A DNA stretch of 33,958 nt, taken from positions 1 through 33,958 of the forward strand of contig JAPLNX010000513.1 of the NCBI GenBank assembly GCA_026400935.1, read 5' to 3'. Source of the DNA: Planctomycetia bacterium. Lineage in GTDB: Bacteria > Planctomycetota > Planctomycetia > Planctomycetales > Planctomycetaceae. Under the pieces are notes generated by a model. It was given only the letters and a program-made list of their open reading frames with translations, ran no database searches and was not told the DNA's origin. Numbering within the stretch: the first letter of the stretch is position 1; every line of letters begins with the position of its first letter. Shown in pieces: positions 1-9,841 of the stretch. A program made the translations under genes and the position numbers.

Positions 1-75
1 CAACAACAACCGAATGATCGCCTGTGCTTCAGGCGTTTGTCTCGCAATCAGTTCTTCCGTGACGACCGACGACAT
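1..75 (-). CDS. IS66-like transposase, N-terminal fragment cut by the window edge
   Basis: Reading the minus strand from an ATG at 73-75 gives 25 codons open to the window edge. The peptide contains EELIARQTPEAQAIIRLLL, which resembles the N-terminus of planctomycete IS66-type (TnpC) transposases, where a similar helix precedes a coiled coil. A GTG lies directly before the ATG, and AGG precedes it at short spacing. Only the first residues are visible, so the catalytic domain and the integrity of the element cannot be judged. I saw no clear terminal inverted repeat between 76 and 243. The family call rests on a short recalled motif. Confidence 0.5.
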   Translation of the reverse strand, partial: MSSVVTEELIARQTPEAQAIIRLLL

Positions 76-243
76 CACCTACTGATCGCAGAAAATCCCA
101 AATAACGCGAGATCATTTTAGAATCCGTGAACGATTACCTCCGTAGCTGTCCGCAACTAATAGGTTTGATTGGTGCAACGAGAAGCGTATCCGAGGTGGA
201 ACATTCTTAACAATTTATTTTAAGCAACGTTCAGGACAATGCG
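76..243. other. Intergenic region between transposase fragment and HEAT-repeat gene
   Basis: This gap separates the minus-strand transposase start from the plus-strand HEAT-repeat gene. It should hold the end of the insertion sequence and the promoter of the HEAT gene. I could not delimit a terminal repeat or a convincing -35/-10 pair. AGGA at 233-236 lies 7 nt before the ATG at 244 and sets that start. Confidence 0.4.
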
Positions 244-1686
244 ATGTTCTCAATGCTTACGCACTGGTGGTCTATCTTGAGATTCCGTTTTGGCGGTGTG
301 GATATTCGATGTCGTGTACTTCGCGACGCAGGCGATGCCGGACATTACCGATCGCTTGCCTTGATCATTCAAGCGTTAAACGATTGCGACACCTATGTGC
401 GACAGGAGGCAGCGCGCCAGCTTGGCGGTTATTCGCACCCTACGGCCGTCGGCGCGTTAATTCGTGTTTTGGATGATGACGATTATCACCTAGTGTGGAG
501 AGCGATCGAGTCGTTAGGGCGAAGTCGTACCGTACAGTCCGTGATACCGCTGATTAAAATGATGAATAGTACGAACAGGACGTCAGCCGCCAAGGATGCG
601 TTGGTGAAGATCGGCAAGCCAGCGATACCTTATCTTGTTCGGAGCATACGGACTTCTGGTGGCGACACAGATGCTACTGATGTCCTTGCAGCAATTGGTG
701 ACGACGCTGTTCATTATCTCGCCTCTTGCTTGAAGAGAGCAGATGTAGCCGTTGGCACTGCAGCAGTGATTGTGTTCGAGAAACAACGAGCAGTCGAGGC
801 GATCTCAACGGCGATGACAACTCAACATCAGGAAGTGCGTCACGCCGCAATTCTCGCAATGAAGTCGCTGTGCGAAGATCCCGATGAACGACTTCTCAAG
901 CCGCTTCTGAAGGCGGTAGGTGATTCGGATTCATTCATGCGAAGGGTTGCGGCGAGTGCTTTAGGAAAACTCCGTAACAAGCGTGCGAAGGAAGCCCTCA
1001 TTAAGCTACTCAACGATACGGACGCTGAAGTCCGGTCTGCGGTCGTCCGGTCATTTGGTTCGCTAGGGGCAGCGGATGCACTATTGGTAGCGTTGCACCA
1101 TTCCGATCCTCAAGTAAGAGTACTTGCAGCAAGTGAGTTGCCTGTCAGATGTGGAATCGCAGCTCCGTTTGAAGAATTGATCGCTGCGCTGGATGATGAG
1201 GAGCCGGAGGTGCGATGGAAAATCGCATGTCTAATCGCGAAGTACCGAGACCCGAGAGTTAAGGAACTGTTCATGGTACGCCTCGAAGATCCAGACCCAA
1301 CTGTACGGTGTGTTGTGCTGAATTGTTTGGCACAACATGGTGGTGTAAAAATCAACGTGTTTCTGCGCGCGTTGAATGATGACGACGCAGACGTGCGAAT
1401 GAGAGCTATCGATATTGTGTGCAAAAGAGGACACAAGAACGCGGTCTCGATTCTTGTTTCAGCGCTTGGCGACAAGTCCCGAAAAGTCCGAGTTGCGGCG
1501 GTTACTGAGCTCGGCAGGCTTGGCGATTCCGCCGTTGGTCATCGCCCTCGGAGACAACTCGATGAGTATCTGGATGGCTGCTGGGGCAGCGTTAGAGAGA
1601 CTGAAATGGCAACCTACCACTCCCGTAGATCGCGGTCGGTTTGCAATCGCTTGCAACGATTTGTCCCGCTTCGATTCCGACAATGA
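244..1686 (+). CDS. HEAT-repeat (PBS-lyase-like) protein, 5' part, ends after a frameshift
   Basis: The ORF encodes 480 aa. Residues about 20-425 are a series of roughly 30-residue helical repeats with the HEAT_2/PBS-lyase pattern, for example DNDAEVR-like turns (DTDAEVRSAVVRSFGSLG, DDDADVRMRAIDIV). Such solenoids act as protein-interaction scaffolds. No signal peptide or membrane segment is seen, so it is probably cytoplasmic. The ATG at 244 has AGGA 7 nt upstream. After about position 1520 the frame stops looking like HEAT repeats and becomes Arg/Ser-rich (GHRPRRQLDEYLDGCW and on). The repeat pattern resumes in the +1-shifted frame that ends at 1996. The intact protein would be about 583 aa. 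The final 55 or so residues here are therefore probably not native. Confidence 0.75.
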   Translation: MFSMLTHWWSILRFRFGGVDIRCRVLRDAGDAGHYRSLALIIQALNDCDTYVRQEAARQLGGYSHPTAVGALIRVLDDDDYHLVWRAIESLGRSRTVQSVIPLIKMMNSTNRTSAAKDALVKIGKPAIPYLVRSIRTSGGDTDATDVLAAIGDDAVHYLASCLKRADVAVGTAAVIVFEKQRAVEAISTAMTTQHQEVRHAAILAMKSLCEDPDERLLKPLLKAVGDSDSFMRRVAASALGKLRNKRAKEALIKLLNDTDAEVRSAVVRSFGSLGAADALLVALHHSDPQVRVLAASELPVRCGIAAPFEELIAALDDEEPEVRWKIACLIAKYRDPRVKELFMVRLEDPDPTVRCVVLNCLAQHGGVKINVFLRALNDDDADVRMRAIDIVCKRGHKNAVSILVSALGDKSRKVRVAAVTELGRLGDSAVGHRPRRQLDEYLDGCWGSVRETEMATYHSRRSRSVCNRLQRFVPLRFRQ

Positions 1687-1996
1687 GGCGTTTTCTGCGA
1701 CCCTTCCAGATCTGTGTGCGTGGATAAGGAAGGAAGAGGGAGGGGTAAGAACTTTCAATGAACTTGAACGAATCGTGAAAAAACAGGCGAAGAACCTATC
1801 AGCAAATCGCTTGCAGTTTCTTTTGAATCAATCTTTCTTCATGGAGCCAAAAAAGGAATGGACATTCAGTGCTTTTCATCGCGGATCCTTAGATAACTCT
1901 GAAGAGGATTATTATGAGGATGTGACGGAAAGATACGACGGAACAGAGTTGCTCCGACTCATCGAATGCGAATTGGCTTCACGTTTTCAGATGTGA
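1415..1996 (+). pseudogene. Out-of-frame 3' part of the HEAT-repeat gene
   Basis: This frame continues the HEAT solenoid from about position 1520: AIPPLVIALGDNSMSIWMAA followed by ALERLKWQP. That is the usual last-repeat wording in planctomycete HEAT proteins (ALGD..., ALE-LGW-P). It then has an acidic C-terminal region of about 110 residues (SNEEDYYEDV-like, ending SRFQM) that I do not recognise. It overlaps the upstream ORF by 272 nt, but its first 35 residues are the antisense-like shadow of the other frame. The change from frame 1 to frame 2 corresponds to one extra base (or two missing) near 1515-1535. It could be a recent inactivating indel, a sequencing error or, less likely, programmed frameshifting. 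No heptamer slippery site was identified. Confidence 0.65.
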
Positions 1997-2093
1997 AAAA
2001 GTAAAACTGCTACAGCCATCGAAAAACGTGTATGCCCCCTGACGCTTTCAAATTACAAGCGAATCCTGCCCAACTTTGTTTCGGAGAAGTGTC

Positions 2094-3431
2094 GTGACCT
2101 CATCCATTCAGCTTGATCGTCGTGCGGTGCTCAAAGGTTTGGCGGGGGTCACGCTGGCTCTGCCGTTGTTGGAGGCGATGGGGAAGGAAGTCGCGGCGAA
2201 AACTCCGCGGCGGTTCTGTGCGATGTACACGGCCAACGGCATGTCGTTGCCGAATCCGAAGCATGGGATCGACGAGTGGAGCTGGTTCCCCAAGACCGAA
2301 GGCCGATCGTTTGAGTTTGGAAAATCGACCGAGCCGCTCAAGGCGTTTCGGGAGAAGCTCAGTTTTCTCGGTGGCCTGCATCATCCGAACGGGACCAAGG
2401 CCGACCCGCACCTCTGCTCGGATATGTGGCTGACCGGTGCTCCGCTGCACAACCCGAAGCCCGGTATGTTCAACTCGGTGGCGCTCGATCAAATCGTAGC
2501 TCAGCACACGAAGCAGTTCTGTCGACAGCCGTCGCTCGTTCTGTCGATCGATGCGGGGGTCGGCTTTTTGTCACGTACGGGAACGATCTCGTACAACCTC
2601 GAAGGGAAGCCGATCCCGGCGGAAAACAATCCGCGTCGCGTCTTCGACCGGCTGTTTCGCGGCGACAAGGCGTCGCTCGCAACACAGCGCGAGCAACTCC
2701 GGCGACGCATCAAATTGGTCGATGCAGTGCTGGAAAGCTCGAAGTCGCTCAACAAGAACCTGGGCCAATCCGACCGCGAGAAGATGGATCAGTACCTCAC
2801 GTCGCTGGACGAAATCGAGGCTCGGTTGACCGCGTCGGAGAAGTGGATCGACATCCCGCTCAAGAAACAGGACTACTCGCATCTCAACTTGGACGCGACT
2901 TCCGAAGGGGAACCGCGCGAGTACTACCGCAACATGTTCGACCTGATCGCGCTAGCGTTTGACGCGGACATCACTCGGTCGGTGACATTCATGCTCAATC
3001 GAGAAGATGGCATGGGAGTCAGTGACACATTTCCGATTAAGCTGGGCTTGGGCCGGACGCACCACAATCTGTCACACGCTGAAGACAAGGATGGCCAACT
3101 CGCCTTTGCCAAATACGACTTGTTTCTCAGCGAACAGATCGCTCACTTCTTGGGGCGGCTCGAAGAATTCAAAGATGACTCCGGCAGCGTGCTCGACAAC
3201 ACGGTTGTGTTCTTTGGCAGCGGTGCGAGCACGACTCACTACCCCAAGAATCTCCCGACACTCGTCGCAGGTGGGGCCAACATGGGACTCAAGCACGGAA
3301 CATTCTGGCGTGGCAAAGACGCGAGAATGTCGAACGTCTTTCTTAGCATCTTGAGGTCAATCGGAATTGAGCAAGAATCCTTCTCCGATAGCACCGGCAC
3401 CGTCAGCGATTCGATCTTCGGCGCGGTCTAG
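2094..3431 (+). CDS. DUF1552 family protein with Tat-like leader
   Basis: A protein of 445 aa from the GTG at 2094, chosen because GGAG at 2083-2086 sits 7 nt upstream. A TTG at 2076 would add six residues. The N-terminus [20 protein letters not shown] is a twin-arginine-type leader (RR followed by a hydrophobic run). The mature part follows the DUF1552 (PF07586) pattern: a CAMYTANGM segment after the leader, [10 protein letters not shown], a central helical coiled region around residues 195-270, and a late [14 protein letters not shown] segment. The family is abundant in planctomycetes, has no firmly assigned enzymatic activity, and is related to the sulfatase/alkaline-phosphatase-like DUF1501 fold. 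It commonly sits beside cytochrome-domain proteins. Here it faces a DUF1501/DUF1553 pair tail to tail. It is probably exported. Confidence 0.85.
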   Translation: MTSSIQLDRRAVLKGLAGVTLALPLLEAMGKEVAAKTPRRFCAMYTANGMSLPNPKHGIDEWSWFPKTEGRSFEFGKSTEPLKAFREKLSFLGGLHHPNGTKADPHLCSDMWLTGAPLHNPKPGMFNSVALDQIVAQHTKQFCRQPSLVLSIDAGVGFLSRTGTISYNLEGKPIPAENNPRRVFDRLFRGDKASLATQREQLRRRIKLVDAVLESSKSLNKNLGQSDREKMDQYLTSLDEIEARLTASEKWIDIPLKKQDYSHLNLDATSEGEPREYYRNMFDLIALAFDADITRSVTFMLNREDGMGVSDTFPIKLGLGRTHHNLSHAEDKDGQLAFAKYDLFLSEQIAHFLGRLEEFKDDSGSVLDNTVVFFGSGASTTHYPKNLPTLVAGGANMGLKHGTFWRGKDARMSNVFLSILRSIGIEQESFSDSTGTVSDSIFGAV

Positions 3432-3452
3432 CAATTCAGACTGAGCGATTTC

Positions 3453-3587
3453 CACCGCTAAGGCACAATGTTCGCGAAGGAATGCCAAAAAAACATTGCT
3501 CATAATTATTGAGCCTGAAATTTTTGACGATCACGAGCCAATGGTTATCTCCCGAATTACTTTGCCGTCCTTTGTGCCTTGGCGGTG
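3453..3587. repeat. MITE-like element with imperfect terminal inverted repeats (copy 1)
   Basis: The ends 3453-3467 (CACCGCTAAGGCACA) and 3573-3587 are inverted copies matching at 14 of 15 positions. The interior is AT-rich and non-coding. The end sequence resembles the CACCACAAAGGCACAAAG type of dispersed repeat and recurs in variant form at 9596-9679 and 15591-15725. It fills the gap between convergent genes, so it may also help terminate transcription. Confidence 0.55.
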
Positions 3588-3623
3588 AATCTCATTGTCT
3601 GAGCAACGTCGCGATGCACCACC

Positions 3624-5075
3624 TCACGCCAAAATATCGCGGAGGACATTGCCATGCACGTCGGTCAGGCGAAAGTCGCGGCCGCCGTAGCGGTAGGTGA
3701 GTTCTTCGTGATCGACACCGAGTTGATGCAGCACCGTGGCCCACATGTCGTAGATCGTGCAGGGCTTTTCGACGGCGTAGTAACCGAGTTCGTCAGTACC
3801 TCCGTAAATCGTGCCCCCTTTCACGCCGCCACCGGCGAGCCACACGCTGAAGCCGTAGGGGTTGTGATCGCGACCGTCGCTTCCTTGAGAGAACGGCGTG
3901 CGACCGAATTCTCCGGCCCAGACGATGAGCGTGTCCTTCAATAAGTCGCGACGACGCAGGTCTTCGATCAGCGCGGCGATCGGTTGATCGACTTGATTGG
4001 CCATCGCGCCGTGACCTTGCTTGAGCGCTCCGTGCTGGTCCCACGGATTAGCAGCGCCGCCGGCTCCAATGTTTTTCGTCAGGCAGCTCAGTTCGATGAA
4101 CCGCACGCCGCGTTCGATCAAACGTCGAGCCAACAGGCATTGCCTCGCGTAGGCCGACTTGTCGGCGTCATCAGAGTCCAGGCCGTAGAGCTTGTGAGTC
4201 TCTGGAGTCTCGCCCGATATGTCGCAGAGTTCGGGCACGACCGACTGCATGCGGAACGCCGTCTCGTAGTTGCGGATCGCGGCTTCGACTTGAGCGTCCG
4301 TTGCGGTCTCTTCCAAGAAAGGGTGATCGAACTGACGGACGAAGTCGAGCCGTCGTCGCTGAGCCGCTTGAGGGTCTCGCGGTCGGATGTTGCGGATGGC
4401 TTCGCGTTGATCGGCCTTCAAGATCGAGCCTTGATGTTGGCCGGGCAGGAAGCCGTTGCTAAAGAGGCTCACTCCGCCGTGCGGTGGCACCGCCGAGCCG
4501 CTTTGCAGCACGACATAGCCGGGCAGATCGCGATTCTCGGTACCGAGCCCATACGCGGCCCATGCTCCGGCACTGGGATAGCCCATCGTGGGAAAGCCGG
4601 TGTGCATGAAGAAGTTGGCCTGAGCATGCTCGTTCAGCGGCGAGGTCATCGAACGGACGATGGCCAGTTCATCCACGACCTTCGCCGTGTGAGGAAACAT
4701 ACTGCTGACCGGAATGCCGCTCTTGCCCGACTGAGTGAATTCGAACGGGCTGCCCATGATGTTGCCGTTGTTGTTGAACATGGTCCGTTCAACTTTCACG
4801 GGCATGGGCTTGCCGTGATCTCGTTGCAGCCGAGGCTTTGGATCGTACGAGTCAACGTGCGAAACTCCTCCGGACATAAAGCAGAAGACCACATGCTTGG
4901 CCTTCGGCGCGTGATGCGGTTTCTTGAGTGCGGCACCGCTGGGAAAATCGCTGTTCGCACCGCTGGCAGTCTCGGACAACAGCCCGGCTAATGCCGCCGC
5001 ACCAAAGCCGGTCGAGCAGGTTTGCAGCATGCGGCGACGGGAGTATTGAGCTTCAAAATTTGTGTGGTGTTCCAT
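3624..5075 (-). CDS. DUF1501 family protein with Tat signal
   Basis: A protein of 483 aa from the ATG at 5075. Upstream in-frame codons run into an intergenic repeat, so the longer reading is unlikely. The N-terminus has a twin-arginine motif (SRRRMLQT) and then the hydrophobic stretch [11 protein letters not shown]. The DUF1501 (PF07394) fold belongs to the alkaline-phosphatase/sulfatase-like superfamily. Visible family motifs are [20 protein letters not shown] near the start, FIELSC, WDQHG, and the late [22 protein letters not shown] segment. It lies about 270 bp downstream of the DUF1549/DUF1553 gene on the same strand, the standard planctomycete pairing. The pair is presumed to act together outside the cytoplasmic membrane on an unknown substrate. 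The intervening palindromic repeat may tune relative expression. Confidence 0.9.
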   Translation of the reverse strand: MEHHTNFEAQYSRRRMLQTCSTGFGAAALAGLLSETASGANSDFPSGAALKKPHHAPKAKHVVFCFMSGGVSHVDSYDPKPRLQRDHGKPMPVKVERTMFNNNGNIMGSPFEFTQSGKSGIPVSSMFPHTAKVVDELAIVRSMTSPLNEHAQANFFMHTGFPTMGYPSAGAWAAYGLGTENRDLPGYVVLQSGSAVPPHGGVSLFSNGFLPGQHQGSILKADQREAIRNIRPRDPQAAQRRRLDFVRQFDHPFLEETATDAQVEAAIRNYETAFRMQSVVPELCDISGETPETHKLYGLDSDDADKSAYARQCLLARRLIERGVRFIELSCLTKNIGAGGAANPWDQHGALKQGHGAMANQVDQPIAALIEDLRRRDLLKDTLIVWAGEFGRTPFSQGSDGRDHNPYGFSVWLAGGGVKGGTIYGGTDELGYYAVEKPCTIYDMWATVLHQLGVDHEELTYRYGGRDFRLTDVHGNVLRDILA

Positions 5076-5094
5076 GACTTCGATCGTCCTGCAT

Positions 5095-5313
5095 TTTCGC
5101 CCCAAAGGGGCAGCCATCTGCCAGCCCAGGGCAACGCCCTGGGTCATGAATTTGAATCGACTATCCAAGCCCTGAAAGGGCAACACTATTGGCGGGACCG
5201 GAGTAGGGCCGCCCCTTCAGGGCTTCAAAAACTGTTACGAACTCCAACCCAGGGCGGCGCTACCGTTGGTCGCTTGCCCTGGGCTGACTTAGTGATGCCC
5301 CTTTGGGGCGAAA
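5095..5313. repeat. Composite nested palindromic repeat between DUF1553 and DUF1501 genes
   Basis: The outer arms 5095-5112 and 5296-5313 are a perfect 18-bp inverted repeat built around CGCCCCAAAGGGGCA. The next pair, 5122-5134 (CAGCCCAGGGCAA) and 5274-5286, is a perfect 13-bp inverted repeat. A third near-perfect pair, GCCCTGAAAGGGC at 5169-5181 and GCCCCTTCAGGGC near 5210-5222, sits inside. Each arm is itself partly palindromic. The transcript could fold into a long branched hairpin inside the presumed operon mRNA. Related motifs (cagccc-ttcagggctgg) recur at 27616-27815. Confidence 0.8.
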
Positions 5314-5344
5314 TTCAAATGCTTCCTCACGTCACGATGACTCG

Positions 5345-8300
5345 TCACTTCAAATAGACAAACTCTTGGAACGTAAACAGTGCGTGGGCGAGGTCGGTCC
5401 AGATGGCTTTGTCGTTCAGGGATTCGGGGATGGGGCCGAGGGCTTCGATGTCTCCTTCCAGTGTCTTCAGGCGACTGCGGGCGGAGCTGATATGTTCGCG
5501 TTCGGTGGCGGTGAGCGCGGCGAGGACTTGAGTTTCCGAGACGAAGTACGGGACCGACTTTGATGTCGCTTGGATTTCGTGGGCGGTTAAGGCGCGGTCG
5601 TAGAGTTGGGCTCGCAGGATCTTGCCAGCGAGCATCCGATTGCCGCCGGCGGGTAGGTGTCGCACTCCGAAGCTGACCACCGTTTGACCGGCTTTGAATT
5701 CGATCGGGCCGTTGCTCTTGTAGGGCTTGCCGTAAGGCTGACCGTCTCGATAGCCGACGATCTGGCCGTCATCGTGATAGGCGATCGCGACATGCACGGC
5801 TCGGTTCGCGGCGTCTTGATCGGCGGGGCCGTTGAAGGATTGAGTCCTCGCGAAATTGTTGCTGCCCGACATCCAGTGACGCGCGTTCTGCTCGGCGAAG
5901 ACGATCGAATCGAAGACGACTCCGTCGGGCGTTTGAATGGTCATCACGCCGCCGGCTCGTTGATCGAGATTGTCGAGTTGCACCCACGCTTCGAGCGTCT
6001 TGGCTTTGATCGTTTGCTTGAGCGGCGAGGTGACGGCATAGCCTTGCCCCTTCACGGCGAGGGCTCCGCCTTCCAACTTCGCACCGGCTCGGGCTTCCGC
6101 ATGCGCGGCTCCGGCGATGTCTTGCAGGTCGGACTCAAACTCCCAGTGACCGATTGGCTTTGGGACGACTTGCTCGCCCGCATCGGTCTTTTGTTTGGCC
6201 GCTTCGAGCAATCGAGTTCGAGTCGGCTCGATCAGCTTTTGGATCGCGGCCTGCTGCTGGTCCATCTGCTCGCGAAGTTTTTTGATTGCGGCAACTTGCT
6301 CGACATGACGCGACTTCGTTTCGGTGAGATACGCCGTCATGCGGTTGATGTCGGCAGCTTGAGCCGGTCGACCGAAGGCGGTTACGAACATGCTTTGCAG
6401 CCGAGCTTCATCGGTCTTTGATCGCTCATCGGTGAGCACTCGCGCGGCCCAGTTCGCGGCCAGCGATGCGACTCGATCATCATTCATCAGCGTCAGCGAT
6501 TGAGCCGGAACATTGGTCGCATCGCGTCGGCCCGTCGCGCTGAACGGCTCAGGGAAATCGAAGGCTCGCAAGAACGGATCGAGCGCGTTGCGAGTCACTC
6601 GCACATACACGCTGCGGCGCGGCGAGTTGCCGTCGGTCGGCGCTCCGAACAACTCGCGGTTCAAACTGCCTGAGACCGTCAACAGTGAATCGCGAATTGC
6701 TTCCGCTTCGAGCCGTCGGATGAAGGCATGCGAGAGCAATCGATTGTCGGCATCGACTTGCAGTGCTTTGGCCGAAGGTCGCGAACTCATCTGCCAGGTC
6801 TTCGAAGTGACCAAGAACCGCAGCATGTCTTTGATGGAACCGTGTTGCTCGATGAAGCGCGTCGCGAGGAAATCCAGCAACTCGGGATGAGTCGGCTCGG
6901 AACCGAGCTTTCCAAAATTGTCGGGCGTCGCGACGAGGCCGCGACCAAACGCATGATGCCACAGCCGATTAACGATGACTCGGCGAGTGAGCGGGTTTTC
7001 AATTCGGAGCAGGTCTTCGGCGAGCTGGCGTCGTCCGCTGAGCGGCGTCTGATACGGCGTCGCGTCGATCGCTTCGAGGAATCGTCGCGGCACAGCGGCT
7101 TGAGGTTGCTTGTGATTGCCGCGCGCGAACAGCCGCTGATTGCGACCGACGGTCTCTTCCAAACCGGGCACGCGCGTCGGCACGACGATCTCTTCTTCCA
7201 AGCGTCGGTACTCGACAACGAGCGGCTTGGCGGTCGGCAGATCGTTCAACGAATTGCTCAGCAAACCTTGCTTCAAACAGGCATCGAGCAGTTGAGCTTG
7301 AGCATCACTCGCAGTGCCCGCTTGCCAGGCGCGAACGGCAGTCGCGACGGCTCGCGTTGTGAGTTCGGCTAAGTCCTCAAACGACTGCGGCGGAGTCTTC
7401 GTCGCTTCATCAAAGATCGCATCAAGGAACTCGCGCGACGCCGTCGGCGGCCCAGCTTCACCCTTCTTCTGAATGACTGCCTCGCGCACTCCGAACCATG
7501 ATCGGCCTTCGTTGTTGACCATCAGCGGAGCGTCTCGGCCCGCTGTGACTTCGACATGAATCTCGTCGCCGTTCCAATAGGTGAGGTCGAACTTCTGCCA
7601 CTTCCATTCGTTCGACAAACCGGCGACGGGGAAGACCGTGCCGTTGCGCGGATAGTCCTCGACGACATACCGAGTGCTCGCACCACCATCGCCAATGACT
7701 TGCAGCCAGAGGTCGTATGCTGCATCGAGCTTCATTCGGCGCGATGACAACCGCGCCGGATGCTTCGGCGACAACCCATGCGAATATACGCCCGACGGAT
7801 AGATGCCGTTGATCGCGTTCTCGCCCGAGGTCGCAATCGCGAACTCACCGGCGGTTGAAGGTTTGCTCGGCAAGCCCGTCCCTGCGCGGAACCATGTCGC
7901 GTAGTCGTCACGAGCCGCCGTCAAATCCCACCGCTTCCAATAGGCGCGACGAGCGTGCTCATCGCGCTGTTGACGATCACTCTTCCAAGCCACGACTTGC
8001 TTCTGCCAAGCGTCCGCGAACGAAGCACCGCCGCTCGTTTCTTTGCGCAGCACGAACCACGGATGCAGCAGTTGATTCGGCTTCTCAGCCTTCACAGTCG
8101 GGCCGTCTTTGTCGAGCAGCGTCCCTTTCAACTTCGACTCAGCGCCCAACCAATCTGCCACCACCGCCGCGCGAATCTGGGGCTTGAGTTGCGACAACTT
8201 CTCGCGATGCAGGTCGAGCTTCTCGGGCATGTCGATGACGTTTCGGCCCGGTCGGCATGAACCCAATACTCCGAAGAGCGCGTAGTAATCCTTCTGACTG

Positions 8301-9442
8301 ATCGGATCGAATTTGTGATCGTGGCAGCGGGCACACGACACCGTCAGACCGAGGAACGCCTTCGAGAACGCGTTGATCTCGTCGTCGATGAAGCGGACCT
8401 TTTCATCGAGTGCGTCAGTCGGCGCGAAGCCATGAAACACCATTCGCCAATGAGCGGGACCAATCATCGACTCGTTGATTCCCAGCGTCGCATTGATGCG
8501 CGGTCGCTCCAGCAGATCGCCCGCAATATGCTCGCGCACGAGCTGGTCGAACGGCACGTCGGCATTCAGAGCGCGGATCAAGTAGTCGCGATAGACCCAC
8601 GCATTGTCGATCGCCGGATCGCCTTCTGAACCATGTGAGTCCGCATACCGAATCCAGTCCATCCAATGCCGAGCCCACCGCTCACCAAAGTGCGGACTGT
8701 CGAGCAGATGATTCACCAGCTCGGCATAACCATTCGGCTGCCTGATCTTCGCCGTCCATTTTTCGACTTCGTCAGTACTCGGCGGCAGTCCGATCAACAC
8801 CATGAAGAGTCGTCGCACGAGCGTCTGCGGATCGGCGACATCATTCGGTTCAAGCTGCTGCTCTTCGAGCTTTGCTACCACAAAACGATCGACCGGATGT
8901 GCCGACCACTTTTCGCTTTCGCTCTTCACAACCGGCGGAGCGACAGCTTGCAGCGCTTGAAAGCTCCACCACTTCTTTCGCTTTTGGAGGATAGTTTCCC
9001 AAGACGTTGCCTTCGCGAGCTCATCAACCGACGGCGCCTGATCGCGAGGATCAGGAGCCCCCATCGCGATCCACTTCTCGAAGTCCGTGATGATCGCTTT
9101 GCTGAGCTTCGCTCCGCCCTTGGGCATCTTCACGCCATCAACTTCATGCCGCAGGATGGCCAGCAACCGACTCTCGCTCTGCTTACCCGGAACAACGATC
9201 GCGCCCTCATCGCCACCCTTTAACAACGCCGCTCGATGATCAACCGCCAGCCCGCCCTCCGCCGACTTCGCCGAGTTATGGCACTCATAACACTGCTCGA
9301 CGAGCACCGGCCGAATGCGCGTCTCAAAGAACTCCCGCTGCTCTGCGGTGGGCTCGGCGGCAAGTCCAATCAATGGAGTCGCCATCAAAGTCGCCACGAA
9401 AAGACTCAGTCCAACGATATTCCTTAAACCATGTCGCTGCAC
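5345..9442 (-). CDS. Planctomycete cytochrome-type DUF1549/DUF1553 protein with LamG-like domain
   Basis: A large exported protein of 1365 aa. I favour the GTG at 9442 because GGAG lies 7 nt upstream and a signal peptide ([23 protein letters not shown]) follows at once. An in-frame ATG at 9511 would add 23 residues before it. Domains in order: a PSCyt1 region with the haem-binding CYECH motif and [12 protein letters not shown]1549 (KWWSFQALQ... [10 protein letters not shown]) carrying a second [12 protein letters not shown] motif, a middle region, DUF1553 ([20 protein letters not shown]... SRPSAKA), and a concanavalin/LamG-like beta domain near the C-terminus ([15 protein letters not shown]... 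LEAWVQLDN). The family is planctomycete-typical, with presumed redox or polysaccharide-related function in the periplasm. It is the first gene of a pair with the DUF1501 protein. The substrate is unknown. Confidence 0.88.
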   Translation of the reverse strand: MQRHGLRNIVGLSLFVATLMATPLIGLAAEPTAEQREFFETRIRPVLVEQCYECHNSAKSAEGGLAVDHRAALLKGGDEGAIVVPGKQSESRLLAILRHEVDGVKMPKGGAKLSKAIITDFEKWIAMGAPDPRDQAPSVDELAKATSWETILQKRKKWWSFQALQAVAPPVVKSESEKWSAHPVDRFVVAKLEEQQLEPNDVADPQTLVRRLFMVLIGLPPSTDEVEKWTAKIRQPNGYAELVNHLLDSPHFGERWARHWMDWIRYADSHGSEGDPAIDNAWVYRDYLIRALNADVPFDQLVREHIAGDLLERPRINATLGINESMIGPAHWRMVFHGFAPTDALDEKVRFIDDEINAFSKAFLGLTVSCARCHDHKFDPISQKDYYALFGVLGSCRPGRNVIDMPEKLDLHREKLSQLKPQIRAAVVADWLGAESKLKGTLLDKDGPTVKAEKPNQLLHPWFVLRKETSGGASFADAWQKQVVAWKSDRQQRDEHARRAYWKRWDLTAARDDYATWFRAGTGLPSKPSTAGEFAIATSGENAINGIYPSGVYSHGLSPKHPARLSSRRMKLDAAYDLWLQVIGDGGASTRYVVEDYPRNGTVFPVAGLSNEWKWQKFDLTYWNGDEIHVEVTAGRDAPLMVNNEGRSWFGVREAVIQKKGEAGPPTASREFLDAIFDEATKTPPQSFEDLAELTTRAVATAVRAWQAGTASDAQAQLLDACLKQGLLSNSLNDLPTAKPLVVEYRRLEEEIVVPTRVPGLEETVGRNQRLFARGNHKQPQAAVPRRFLEAIDATPYQTPLSGRRQLAEDLLRIENPLTRRVIVNRLWHHAFGRGLVATPDNFGKLGSEPTHPELLDFLATRFIEQHGSIKDMLRFLVTSKTWQMSSRPSAKALQVDADNRLLSHAFIRRLEAEAIRDSLLTVSGSLNRELFGAPTDGNSPRRSVYVRVTRNALDPFLRAFDFPEPFSATGRRDATNVPAQSLTLMNDDRVASLAANWAARVLTDERSKTDEARLQSMFVTAFGRPAQAADINRMTAYLTETKSRHVEQVAAIKKLREQMDQQQAAIQKLIEPTRTRLLEAAKQKTDAGEQVVPKPIGHWEFESDLQDIAGAAHAEARAGAKLEGGALAVKGQGYAVTSPLKQTIKAKTLEAWVQLDNLDQRAGGVMTIQTPDGVVFDSIVFAEQNARHWMSGSNNFARTQSFNGPADQDAANRAVHVAIAYHDDGQIVGYRDGQPYGKPYKSNGPIEFKAGQTVVSFGVRHLPAGGNRMLAGKILRAQLYDRALTAHEIQATSKSVPYFVSETQVLAALTATEREHISSARSRLKTLEGDIEALGPIPESLNDKAIWTDLAHALFTFQEFVYLK

Positions 9443-9841
9443 AGCAGAGCTCCGCTTGTCAGGCCGTAGAACAGGCGGCTCGCCTGCTTCTTCCGCATCA
9501 TCGTTGGACATTCGGGAATGGCAAGCAACAGTAGCGCAAGCTGCCAACTGGCTTTTGATTTTCGGCTCTCCGCCAAGTGTGTTGAAATGCAGACTTTTCA
9601 CGCAGAGGCGCGGAGTTCGCAGAGAAGACCGATCTTCTGTGCTCTTCATACTCTGCGGTCCCTGCGTCTCTGCGTGAAACCTCTTCCTGAGTCACCTGAT
9701 CCAGCACAGATGGCGGAGAACCTGATTTTCAAGCTCGGCTTGTACTACGGAAACATCACCGGACTCGCATTCACGGGGAAATCGGATTCGGCATAGACTC
9801 CCGCTGTTTCCCACAACCACGGCCTGCGACGGATCGCGAAC
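9443..9841. other. Divergent intergenic region between DUF1553 and Ycf48-like genes
   Basis: A gap of about 400 bp between two divergently transcribed genes, so it should contain both promoters. It holds the MITE-like repeat at 9596-9679. If the ATG at 9511 is used for the minus-strand gene, the gap shrinks to 330 bp. No clear -35/-10 pair was found for either gene. Confidence 0.5.
9596..9679. repeat. MITE-like element with perfect 12-bp inverted ends (copy 2)
   Basis: The ends TTTCACGCAGAG at 9596-9607 and its exact inverse at 9668-9679 flank a short interior that is itself partly self-complementary (GTTCGCAGAGAAG against ACTCTGCGGTC). It lies between divergent genes. It is similar in design to 3453-3587 and 15591-15725, with diverged ends. 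Confidence 0.6.

Noticed and set aside
1500-1560. Programmed ribosomal frameshift in the HEAT gene
   Set aside because: No slippery heptamer followed by a stable stem was recognised. An indel or sequencing error explains the pattern more simply.
3984-4991. Long plus-strand ORF of 335 codons across the DUF1501 gene
   Set aside because: It is antisense to a clear DUF1501 coding sequence, and its translation has no recognisable motifs; it is a GC-bias shadow.
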